A stretch of DNA of 43,802 nt from Gammaproteobacteria bacterium (lineage in GTDB: Bacteria > Pseudomonadota > Gammaproteobacteria > Pseudomonadales > Oleiphilaceae). Numbering within the stretch: the first letter of the stretch is position 1; each line of letters starts with the position of its first letter. Position numbers and translations under genes: made by a program. This document shows positions 35,405 to 42,925 of this stretch, piece after piece. The notes under the pieces are model-generated. The model did not search any database. It was not told the origin of the DNA and worked only from the letters and a program-made list of their open reading frames with translations. The DNA lies in assembly GCA_002747055.1 (NCBI GenBank), contig PDSQ01000006.1, positions 1 to 43,802 on the forward strand, given 5' to 3'.

Positions 35405-37265
35405 ATGCCTGTTAATACTGATAGTTTCAGGTTAAACGCACGATCTTTATCCGTTGCCTTTTTCCTGGGCCTGGCTTTATTTGTCGGAGTCTTTATTGTT
35501 TTCTTTCCCGGGGCAAAGGATGGCACCCTGGTGCTGGACGACCTGCATGTTATCTACAATCTGGCCACAGTCAAGGATATGCCGTGGCTGGAAGGGTATA
35601 TCAACTACCTGTTTCAGCATAGGGGTTACTTTGACAGGCCGATTTCCTACCTGACTTTCTATTTGCAAAAACAGTCTCTCGATGCCGGATTATATCCGTT
35701 CAAGCTGTTTAATATCGTTCTTCATGCGGTAAACACGGTGCTTGTTTTTGCCCTCATTGTACAAATCCTGAGAACCCGTTACCTTTCGTTAAACCGGTTT
35801 CTTCTCATTACCGCTGCGGTTCTCGCTTTTCTTTGGGCGGTTTCGACCATTCAGGTGTCCACGGTTTTATACGCAACGCAAAGGATGACACTGCTTTCCG
35901 CTACGTTTTCCTTGTTGGCCTTGCTGGTCTTTGGCTATTTGCGTAAACAGAACGACATTAGGCTGCAATTGTCCGGTTTGCTGTTTGTTGTGTGTCCACT
36001 TATTGTGCTGGGTTTCCTGTGCAAGGAAAACGCATTCCTGGTTTTTTTGTATTTACTGGTTTTGGATGGCACTGTCTACAATAAAATGCCCGCACACAAA
36101 TGGTATCTTGTTTGGCGTCGGCTGTTTGTGTTGTTACCCATTTTGCTGTTAGTGCTGTACTTTGTTTCTGACATTGAAAGGCATTTTATTGCCAATTTCA
36201 GCTTCAGGGAGTTCGATGTCGGCGAAAGATTTCTGACCCAGCATAGAATCGTGCTGGAGTATATCGCCAAGTTCTTTTTTCCTTTTGTTTATCATTTTGG
36301 TGTGATCAACACCGAGTTTGCTGTTTCTCACAGCTTTGTGCAACCCATCTCTACCTCGATTTCATTTGTTCTGATCTGGGGTGCAATTTTCGCGGCTTTC
36401 TATTACAGGCACAAAAAACCGCTTCTTTGTTTTGGGGTGCTTTTTTTCTTTGCCGGGCATGCAATGGAAAGTTCGGTTCTTTCGCTGGAACTGTATTTCG
36501 AGCATAGAAACTACCTTCCAGTGGCTGGTCTGGTTATGGTAATGGCGGCCGGGGTGATTTCGTTTTATGAAAAGGTGGCGCAAGAACAGTCTGTGCGTAT
36601 TGGCAGGCTGGCAAGCCTGTTTGCTGTTATTATGGCAAGTGTCTATTTGATTTTTGTTGTGGTTAAAACCCGGGCAGAAGTGGAATTGTGGACTAACCCG
36701 GTCAGGCAGGCGTTTGTCTGGTACACACATAGCCCCAAAAGCCAGCGGGCGCATTCTCACCTGGGCTCGACACTGTTTAGTTATGGCCTGTATAAGGAAG
36801 CCGCTTCACTCTATCAACAAACGAATCATCTGTTTCCCGGTGATATCAGTAAAGACCTGCTCTGGCTGGAGCTGGTTTGTGTCAGCCCGGATATACACTT
36901 GCCTGACAAGTCTGCTCTGCTGGATAAAGCGAAATCGGCTGATTACCAGCGAGAGGCCATAATTATTATCAATTCACTGCTGTCTCTATTGGAATCCGGG
37001 CGCTGTAAAAACCTTCCAAGAACTGGAGTACCTCGAATCGGCGGTCAGGTTTGATTCGCGTCTCGATATCAACCTTAGTCTGATCGAAAAGTATGTGCTA
37101 CTCGGGCGGGTGAAGTCAGCCAGAGCGGCCATGCAAGCGCTACTGAAACAATGTGATGAGGGCCGTTTGAACTGTAATGCGAGAACCACCGATTTGAGGC
37201 GACTTCTGGATGCGATCGAGCGTATGGAAGCCATGCCACAGGCACAATCGGCTGTTATGCAATAA
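35405..37265 (+). CDS. TMTC-like GT-C membrane glycosyltransferase with TPR tail (frameshifted near the 3' end)
   Basis: A multi-spanning membrane protein; the continuous frame runs 35405-37054 (549 residues). The first periplasmic loop has the acidic motif LVLDDLHVIYN, then FDRPISYLTFYL and FKLFNIVLHAVNTVLVFAL, a pattern of TMTC/O-mannosyltransferase-like GT-C proteins; FLCKENAFLVFLYLLVLD and HRNYLPVAGL match later family blocks. After ~11 helices comes a TPR-like region (AHSHLGSTLFSYGLYKEAAS). At about 37006-37012 the run TGTAAAAACC shifts the frame. With one A fewer it continues FQELEYLESAVRFDSRLDIN and LLGRVKSARAAMQALLKQ to TAA at 37263-37265, about 70 more TPR-type residues. Being the next gene after pilA, it may glycosylate pilin or another exported protein. 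Confidence 0.8.
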
Positions 37266-37333
37266 AGAATAGCGGCTTTTCAGGTAACGCTTTGATTGAA
37301 AGGTTGTTCGTTTTAATACTAAGGATTGAAAAT

Positions 37334-38236
37334 ATGAGCGGAATTTCTATTGTTATTCCGGCAAAAAACGAAGCGACATCATTAATCGTGCTGTTGCCGG
37401 AATTAAAAGCACTTTATCCTGAAGCCGAAATTATTGTGGTCAATGACGGGGCTTCGGACAATACTTCGGAAATCTGTTCAAACAATGCAGTTATTGAAAT
37501 TGTGCATCGCTATTCAAAAGGCAATGGCGCGTCAATTAAAAGTGGTGCCAGAGCAGCGACAGGCGATGTGATTGTTTTTATGGATGGGGATGGGCAGCAT
37601 CAGCCAAAAGAGATTAAAAAGCTCCTTGAAAAAATGGAGGAGGGGTACGATATGGTCGTCGGTGCACGCAGGTCAGAATCACAGGCCAGTGTTGCGCGAC
37701 TTGCTGCTAACGGTGCCTACAATCGCCTGGCAACATGGATGACCGGGCATAAAGTAGAAGACCTGACTTCCGGGTTTAGAGTTGTTAAAGCCAGTTTATT
37801 TAAACAGTATCTTTATCTGTTGCCGAATGGTTTTTCTTACCCGACGACCATTACCATGGCTTTTTTCAGAGCCGGGCTGGGTGTGGCCTATGTCAATGTC
37901 GAAGTGGAAAAAAGAGTCGGTGACAGTCATATCAGTATAGTCAAGGACGGGATTCGCTTTTTCCTGATTATATTTAAAATCGGCACCCTGTATTCACCTC
38001 TCAAGTTGTTTTTTCCTGTAAGTGCATTCCTTTTTTTCATTGGCTTATCTTACTATCTTTTCACCTTTATCACTGCATCCCGATTTACCAATATGAGCGC
38101 CTTGTTGTTTTCCACTTCCATTCTTGTATTTCTGATGGGGCTGGTATCCGAGCAAATAACCACACTCAGTTATTCATCAAGAGGTGGGCCAACAAAGATG
38201 GATGTGGATGATATTCGGGTGATCCGTAAACGATAG
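37334..38236 (+). CDS. Family 2 glycosyltransferase, polyprenyl-phosphate-sugar synthase-like
   Basis: A 300-residue protein from ATG 37334, behind AAGGATTGAAAAT; the frame is open to 37292. The GT-A domain begins ISIVIPAKNEATSLIVLLPE, with EIIVVNDGASDNTSEI and the DxD-containing FMDGDGQHQPKEIKKLLEKM, then VVGARR and DLTSGFRVVKASLFKQYL. Two hydrophobic segments lie at the C-terminus. This is the layout of dolichyl/undecaprenyl-phosphate mannose or glucose synthases (DPM1/GtrB-like), which charge a lipid carrier on the cytoplasmic face. It follows the TMTC-like enzyme, which would use such a lipid-linked sugar as donor. Confidence 0.88.
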   Translation: MSGISIVIPAKNEATSLIVLLPELKALYPEAEIIVVNDGASDNTSEICSNNAVIEIVHRYSKGNGASIKSGARAATGDVIVFMDGDGQHQPKEIKKLLEKMEEGYDMVVGARRSESQASVARLAANGAYNRLATWMTGHKVEDLTSGFRVVKASLFKQYLYLLPNGFSYPTTITMAFFRAGLGVAYVNVEVEKRVGDSHISIVKDGIRFFLIIFKIGTLYSPLKLFFPVSAFLFFIGLSYYLFTFITASRFTNMSALLFSTSILVFLMGLVSEQITTLSYSSRGGPTKMDVDDIRVIRKR

Positions 38237-38244
38237 AGGTTTGA

Positions 38245-39462
38245 GTGCGAAAAAAAATATTGGTTTTAACGTCCACTTTTCCAAAGTCCGGTGATGATTT
38301 GCAGCCGGAATTCGTCAAGTTGTTGTCGTTGCAGCTCAGGGAAAACTTTGATGTCACTGTTTTGGCACCGCATGCGCCGGATACCAGGGCTGAAGAAATC
38401 GTATCCGGCCTTAATGTTGTGCGTTTCCGGTACTTTTTTACACCTTGTCAAACACTGGCTTATGGTTCGGGTATTCTGACCAATCTTAAATACCAGCCTG
38501 TTAAATGGCTGCTCGTGCCTTTTTTTATTCTAGGACTCCTGGTCGCTATAATTCGATTGACCCGAAAGGTCAGATATGATGCCATTCATGCGCACTGGAT
38601 TATTCCTCAGGGTATAGCTGTCATCGGGTTGAAGTTGTTGTTCAGACAGCTTCCCCCCGTTGTCATTACTTCTCATGGCAGCGACTTGTTTGCGTTTGAT
38701 GGTCGATGGGGCAGGTGGTTAAAACGTTACGTGTTGAGTAAGGCAGATGCTATTATCGTTGTCAGTTCGGCAATGAAAATGCACTGTGTTACCAGTTTGA
38801 ACCTGGCACAGGAAAAGATTGATGTGATACCTATGGGGGTTGATCTTGACTCGACCTTTGTTCCCCGGCCAGGGATAAAACGTGGTGATAAGGATATTGT
38901 TTTTGTCGGCAGAATTGTCGAGAAAAAGGGTGTTCAGTATTTAATTCGGGCCATGTTAGAGGTGATCAAAGTTGAGCCAGGGGTAAAACTGACCATTATT
39001 GGTGATGGTTTGATGAAGCAGAGACTGGAACAGGAAGTTGTTGATCTTCAGCTGGACAGGTGGGTAAGGTTTCTAGGAGCGATGAGTAACAAACGCTTAC
39101 CTGAACACCTGTCGGCAAGCAAAATTGCCGTAGTTCCATCATTTGGTCATGAAGGGCTCGGGCTGGTTGCAGTCGAAGCAATGGGTTGTGGTTGTGTGGT
39201 TGTCGCTTCTGATTTACCCGCTTTAAGAGACGTTGTCATTGATGGGGTAACGGGGCTTCTGGTCAGACAGCGAGACCATCATGACCTGGCAGAAAAGCTG
39301 ATCAGGCTCCTGTCTGACGATATGCTTTGCAGGGAATTGTCGATTGCAGGCAGGAAGTCTGTTTCTGAAAAGTTTGACTGGAAAGATGTTGGTCAACGGT
39401 ATACCGCCCTCCTGACCAGGGTGATTGAAAACAGGAATCATGGTATTGCAGCCGGGGGATAA
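38245..39462 (+). CDS. Family 4 glycosyltransferase
   Basis: A 405-residue GT-B enzyme starting at GTG 38245, 8 bases after the GT2 gene and behind AGAGGTTTGA. The N-terminal domain has LVLTSTFPKSGDDLQPEFVK and a hydrophobic stretch (WLLVPFFILGLLVAIIRL) likely to associate with the membrane, then AIHAHWIIPQGI and VVITSHGSDLFAFDG. The C-terminal nucleotide-sugar domain has DIVFVGRIVEKKGVQYLIRA and the E-x7-E region GHEGLGLVAVEAMGCGCVVV. Retaining GT4 enzymes of this sort build polysaccharide or lipid-linked chains; donor and acceptor are unknown. Confidence 0.9.
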   Translation: MRKKILVLTSTFPKSGDDLQPEFVKLLSLQLRENFDVTVLAPHAPDTRAEEIVSGLNVVRFRYFFTPCQTLAYGSGILTNLKYQPVKWLLVPFFILGLLVAIIRLTRKVRYDAIHAHWIIPQGIAVIGLKLLFRQLPPVVITSHGSDLFAFDGRWGRWLKRYVLSKADAIIVVSSAMKMHCVTSLNLAQEKIDVIPMGVDLDSTFVPRPGIKRGDKDIVFVGRIVEKKGVQYLIRAMLEVIKVEPGVKLTIIGDGLMKQRLEQEVVDLQLDRWVRFLGAMSNKRLPEHLSASKIAVVPSFGHEGLGLVAVEAMGCGCVVVASDLPALRDVVIDGVTGLLVRQRDHHDLAEKLIRLLSDDMLCRELSIAGRKSVSEKFDWKDVGQRYTALLTRVIENRNHGIAAGG

Positions 39463-39493
39463 GAGTACCGCAGTCATTCGTTATTTAGTCAGG

Positions 39494-40813
39494 TCAGTTT
39501 TTTTGTTTTTTGTGCTCCACGATACGCTCGATAATTGTCAGAATTTTTCGGGTCTGTCGTTGACGGGAATACTGTGAAATAACGGGTTCGTTGGCCTGAA
39601 TCGTGATCCTGCCCTGTTTTTTCCACTGGAGGTAATAAGCCAACAACCTGTCAGCCACTTTCTTGTGGTTGTCGGGGGGGGCTGTTTGCCCTATGCCCGT
39701 TTTTTGAATCAAGTCGTCGAGCGGTCCTTTGTGACAAAGAGCCAGCACAGGTTTTTCGAGAGCCATCATTTCAAACACCTTTCCGGTCATGACTTCTGCT
39801 GCGGCTCTGGAGTTTTCCTTGGCGGTAATCAATAACAGAATGTGCGATCGGGCTTGTCGCTTCAGTGCTTCTGCATGAGGAACAAAGCCGGGCAGTTCGA
39901 GCTCTACTTCCTTGTTTACTTGTGAAATCGCATCTTTTGTTGCTTTATCATAGTTTCCAAGGAATAGCAGTTTGATATCCTCTGGATTAACGGAGCCATC
40001 TGCAACCAGTTTGTTGACAGCAGAAATAAATACATCAGGTTGTCTGTTGCCCAAAAAAGTTCCAGCATAGCACAATTCCAGCTTGGCAGGGTGTTCATTC
40101 TCCGTATGGCAAACGACAGTGTCGAAATCACTTTTGTCAAAGCCATTGAATACAGTATGGAATTTACTTTTATCACAGAATTGATGCCTTTGTTGCATAT
40201 TGGTGGCTATTGGGTCTGAGACGGTCACAATGGCATCTGCCTGTTGGCTAAATCGGTTTTCCCAGCATGAAAATGATCGTCGGGTTAATATTTGTGTAAT
40301 GTTTTTTTTCCCATCGACCGAGTCGACCATGGAGTCGCGAATATCCATTACCCAGGGTATGTTGAATTGTTTGGATAGGTGGTAGCCAATCAGGTGAGTG
40401 CTATGTGGTGGAGAAGTGGTAATTACGCAGTCGGGTGCGCATTCCTGCACAATATTTGATAAGTGTTTTTTGATGCTTCGGTACCATTCACCATACACAT
40501 CGACATTAACAGCTACATTGTAGCAGTAAAGGAGCCAGTCTCTTGCCCGACTATTCTTTTTGCCCGCTTTGTGGTGGTGGAAACTGGTTAGGCGCTCTCC
40601 ACCCAACCTTGTTATCCTGACGTTTTCAGGAATATCCCTGCGCATCAGTTCATGGTCATAGGTGTGGCCCAGTCCATGGGCATTGGTCAACACGGATACA
40701 TGACAACCTGATTCTGTTAAATATCTGGTAAATTTGGATGCTCTGGAGACTCCGATTCCTCCTACAGGAGGAAAGTCATAAGCCACGATCAGTATATGCA
40801 GTGGTTTCATCAT
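39494..40813 (-). CDS. Family 4 glycosyltransferase
   Basis: A 439-residue GT-B protein. It begins MMKPLHILIVAYDFPPVGGI with the GGIGVSRASKF loop typical of GT4 enzymes with an N-terminal GT4-like fold. Further features are DCVITTSPPHSTHLIGYHLS, WVMDIRDSMVD and the acceptor/donor linker KFHTVFNGFDKSDF; the C-terminal domain has LELCYAGTFLGNRQPDVFIS and AAAEVMTGKVFEMMALEKPV. The final Glu-rich motif is less canonical than in its plus-strand neighbour. It converges on the preceding GT4 gene and is divergent from the GT2 gene at 40915, so it is its own transcription unit. Confidence 0.88.
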   Translation of the reverse strand: MMKPLHILIVAYDFPPVGGIGVSRASKFTRYLTESGCHVSVLTNAHGLGHTYDHELMRRDIPENVRITRLGGERLTSFHHHKAGKKNSRARDWLLYCYNVAVNVDVYGEWYRSIKKHLSNIVQECAPDCVITTSPPHSTHLIGYHLSKQFNIPWVMDIRDSMVDSVDGKKNITQILTRRSFSCWENRFSQQADAIVTVSDPIATNMQQRHQFCDKSKFHTVFNGFDKSDFDTVVCHTENEHPAKLELCYAGTFLGNRQPDVFISAVNKLVADGSVNPEDIKLLFLGNYDKATKDAISQVNKEVELELPGFVPHAEALKRQARSHILLLITAKENSRAAAEVMTGKVFEMMALEKPVLALCHKGPLDDLIQKTGIGQTAPPDNHKKVADRLLAYYLQWKKQGRITIQANEPVISQYSRQRQTRKILTIIERIVEHKKQKN

Positions 40814-40848
40814 TGGGTTTAACGCTTTAGTGTAAAATTGATCCAGAG

Positions 40849-40877
40849 TTGAAACTGTCTATCCCGCTGACTATACA
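40849..40877 (+). promoter_or_regulatory. Sigma70-type promoter for the GT2 gene at 40915
   Basis: TTGAAA at 40849-40854 and TATACA at 40872-40877 are 17 bases apart. A perfect dyad, TAATGAT-AGTA-ATCATTA (40883-40900), lies just downstream, where a repressor could block initiation; it partly resembles a Fur box but its half-sites are spaced differently. Confidence 0.6.
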
Positions 40878-40914
40878 GGGATTAATGATAGTAATCATTA
40901 TTTAAGGAGGTGAA

Positions 40915-41874
40915 ATGGAGCGTGAGGGTAGTATAAAAAAGTATATGATGGATGTGATTATCCCTCTCTACAATTGTGAGCGAGATATTGAAAACACCGT
41001 TGATTCGATTCTGCGCCAGAACAATATGGATGAATTTGTTGGCTCAATTATTATTGTGGATGATTGCTCTACGGATGGTGGGGCTGGTGTTGTCAGCAGG
41101 TTGGCCAACCCGAAAATAAAACTGGTTTCTCTGGCGACTAATGGCGGCAGAAGTAGAGCATTAAATGAGGGAGTGAAGCGTGCAGACCAGGAATACATTC
41201 TTTTTTTGGATGCGGATTGCATGCTTGGAAGCAGATACAAGTTGAAAACGGTTTACGACCAGATTTCCAGTGGAGCACAAATGATCTTTGGCTATGCTAC
41301 GAGCGATGGATGTGGTTTTTGGGATAACTATCAGCAGATGCTTGCAATGAAAAGATGGGCATCGCAATCCATAATGCAACAAACCTCGGCTTGCCTGGTT
41401 TGCCAGAGAGCACTATTTGAACAGACAGGAGGCTTCTCTGAAGAGTACACCGGCTATGGCTTTGAAGATCGTGACCTGATAATCCGTTTGTCGAAAACGG
41501 TGGATGCTGAAAACATCCGCTATCTTCGTGACCTGACCGTGATTCACCAAAATCCGGAGCAGTTATTTCAGGTGGCGAGCAAGATGTTTGAAGCTGGCAG
41601 TTCGACGGCAGGGGTGTTTCGTAGACGGTTCCCGAAAGAATACAGGCAATCCTCGTTTTCACTGGTTGACTTTCACTGTATCGGCCAGTGGAAAGCGGCG
41701 TTACTGTCGATACCAGGTCTGTTTTGGCAGGAATTGGCAATTAAGGGTGAGCCGCTATTGCAAAGTCAATATGTTCCCTTTTTAGTCAAGAAACTCTTTG
41801 TAAAGTTTGTAAGCGCAGTGTCCTTTTATCAGGGTACCAGAACATCTGCACGAAACAGCCAGTGTGACTGTTGA
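40915..41874 (+). CDS. Family 2 glycosyltransferase
   Basis: A 319-residue GT-A enzyme. ATG 40915 is set by the excellent AAGGAGGTGAA site. Motifs: MDVIIPLYNCERDIENTVDS, SIIIVDDCSTDGGAG, ATNGGRSRALNEGVKRA, the metal-binding DxD in ILFLDADCMLGS, and GYGFEDRDLIIRLSK, which matches the C-terminal galactosyltransferase-type domain. No transmembrane segments are evident. It is probably a cytoplasmic transferase for the surface polysaccharide encoded around it. It has its own promoter and is followed by a convergent methyltransferase. Confidence 0.9.
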   Translation: MEREGSIKKYMMDVIIPLYNCERDIENTVDSILRQNNMDEFVGSIIIVDDCSTDGGAGVVSRLANPKIKLVSLATNGGRSRALNEGVKRADQEYILFLDADCMLGSRYKLKTVYDQISSGAQMIFGYATSDGCGFWDNYQQMLAMKRWASQSIMQQTSACLVCQRALFEQTGGFSEEYTGYGFEDRDLIIRLSKTVDAENIRYLRDLTVIHQNPEQLFQVASKMFEAGSSTAGVFRRRFPKEYRQSSFSLVDFHCIGQWKAALLSIPGLFWQELAIKGEPLLQSQYVPFLVKKLFVKFVSAVSFYQGTRTSARNSQCDC

Positions 41875-41948
41875 TGCGGGAAGGTGTGTTATGTCTGCTC
41901 ACCCTTTCAGTCTGGCACAGGTCAATGTACAAATAAACGCTGTACTTT

Positions 41949-42689
41949 TTATTTTGTTGCTACGAATACCATTTGATGACAATGATAGGGGTCGATTTTT
42001 TCGAGCCAGGGTTGCATGAAATTGGGAAATGGATACAGGCCGAATCCATAGCCCTGAATTTCCCTGAACCCTATCATTTGAAGGTAACGGTGTAAAACAC
42101 GATAGCTGAATACCACCAGGTGCCTGTGAACAGGAGTGTCACTCTCAATGTCCCTGATCGACGCGTTATCGCTTAAAACAAGAGGTTGCTGATTGGTGAT
42201 GAGTGCTTCAGAGTCTGGATGTGGCCCTGTTGATGGCATTTTACCCAGTAAAATAAGGACTGCGGTGAAATAGGTGCTGATATTCGGGGTTAATAATACC
42301 AGTCGACCGTTGTTTTTTAATACCCTGTGTGATTCCGCGAGGTATTTGCAAGGGTTTAACAGGTGCTCCAAAACGGAGAGTGCACAGATACAATCAAAGC
42401 TGTCGTTGTTATATTTCATGCCTTTGTTCAGGTCTCCCTGTTCAATATTCAAGCCTTTTTCTCTACCTTCATTGACATGTTTTTGGTTCCACTCGATGCC
42501 ATAATAGGCTTCTTTGTCTAGCCCCATTCTTTGCTGTAATGCAGAGTAAATATATCCGTTGTATGCCCCGCAGTCCAAAAGCTTGCCATTGTTGATAAGC
42601 GTCGATTCGATAAGCTCGTAAGCTTTGTCATAGGATTCGTTCATGGTTCTAGTATAGAGAGATTTAAAATAATGATTAACCCATTGCAC
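41949..42689 (-). CDS. Class I SAM-dependent methyltransferase
   Basis: A 246-residue methyltransferase. The SAM-binding motif I is KLLDCGAYNGYIYSALQQ, the acidic strand follows in YYGIEWNQKHVNEGREKGLN, and motif IV/post-I regions are FDCICALSVLEHLLNPCKYL and NNGRLVLLTPNIS. It resembles Methyltransf_11/ubiE-like enzymes often found in polysaccharide clusters, where they O- or N-methylate sugars; the substrate is not evident. It is read toward the GT2 gene and follows an IS3 remnant. Confidence 0.85.
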   Translation of the reverse strand: MQWVNHYFKSLYTRTMNESYDKAYELIESTLINNGKLLDCGAYNGYIYSALQQRMGLDKEAYYGIEWNQKHVNEGREKGLNIEQGDLNKGMKYNNDSFDCICALSVLEHLLNPCKYLAESHRVLKNNGRLVLLTPNISTYFTAVLILLGKMPSTGPHPDSEALITNQQPLVLSDNASIRDIESDTPVHRHLVVFSYRVLHRYLQMIGFREIQGYGFGLYPFPNFMQPWLEKIDPYHCHQMVFVATK

Positions 42690-42730
42690 AAGGTGATCCT
42701 TCTTCTTTGTTATATTTGGTAAATGCTGTT

Positions 42731-42748
42731 CCGGTTAAGTAAAACCGG
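42731..42748. repeat. Inverted repeat at the probable IS end
   Basis: CCGGTT (42731-42736) and AACCGG (42743-42748) form a short hairpin. On the minus strand the sequence reads TGTCCGGTTTTACTTAACCG, similar to terminal inverted repeats of IS3-family elements, and it lies just beyond the transposase stop. Confidence 0.45.
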
Positions 42749-42774
42749 ACACAACTCTCTAAGCGCTTAACAGG

Positions 42775-42921
42775 TTACATGCTAACGCGCTCTGCTTGTT
42801 GGCTACCGCCTTGTACACGAGGCAAACTCATGCACAAAACAGCAGCTTCCTGGTACATTGATTCGTATCTGATGGGCGATAAATCCCCATTCGACAAATG
42901 CAAACGCTTCGTGTTGTAGTG
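42775..42921 (-). mobile_element. IS3-family transposase (OrfB), C-terminal remnant
   Basis: On the minus strand the bases read HYNTKRLHLSNGDLSPIRYE, then SMYQEAAVLCMSLPRVQGGS and a short tail to TAA at 42775-42777. YNxKRxHxxxGxLSPxxYE is the conserved end of IS3-family integrase-core transposases, downstream of the catalytic Glu. Only ~48 residues remain; the rest of orfB and orfA are absent, because wecB sequence starts immediately on the other side. The element is dead, but it shows that an insertion followed by deletion reshaped the wecB-methyltransferase boundary. Confidence 0.65.
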
Positions 42922-42925
42922 GCAC

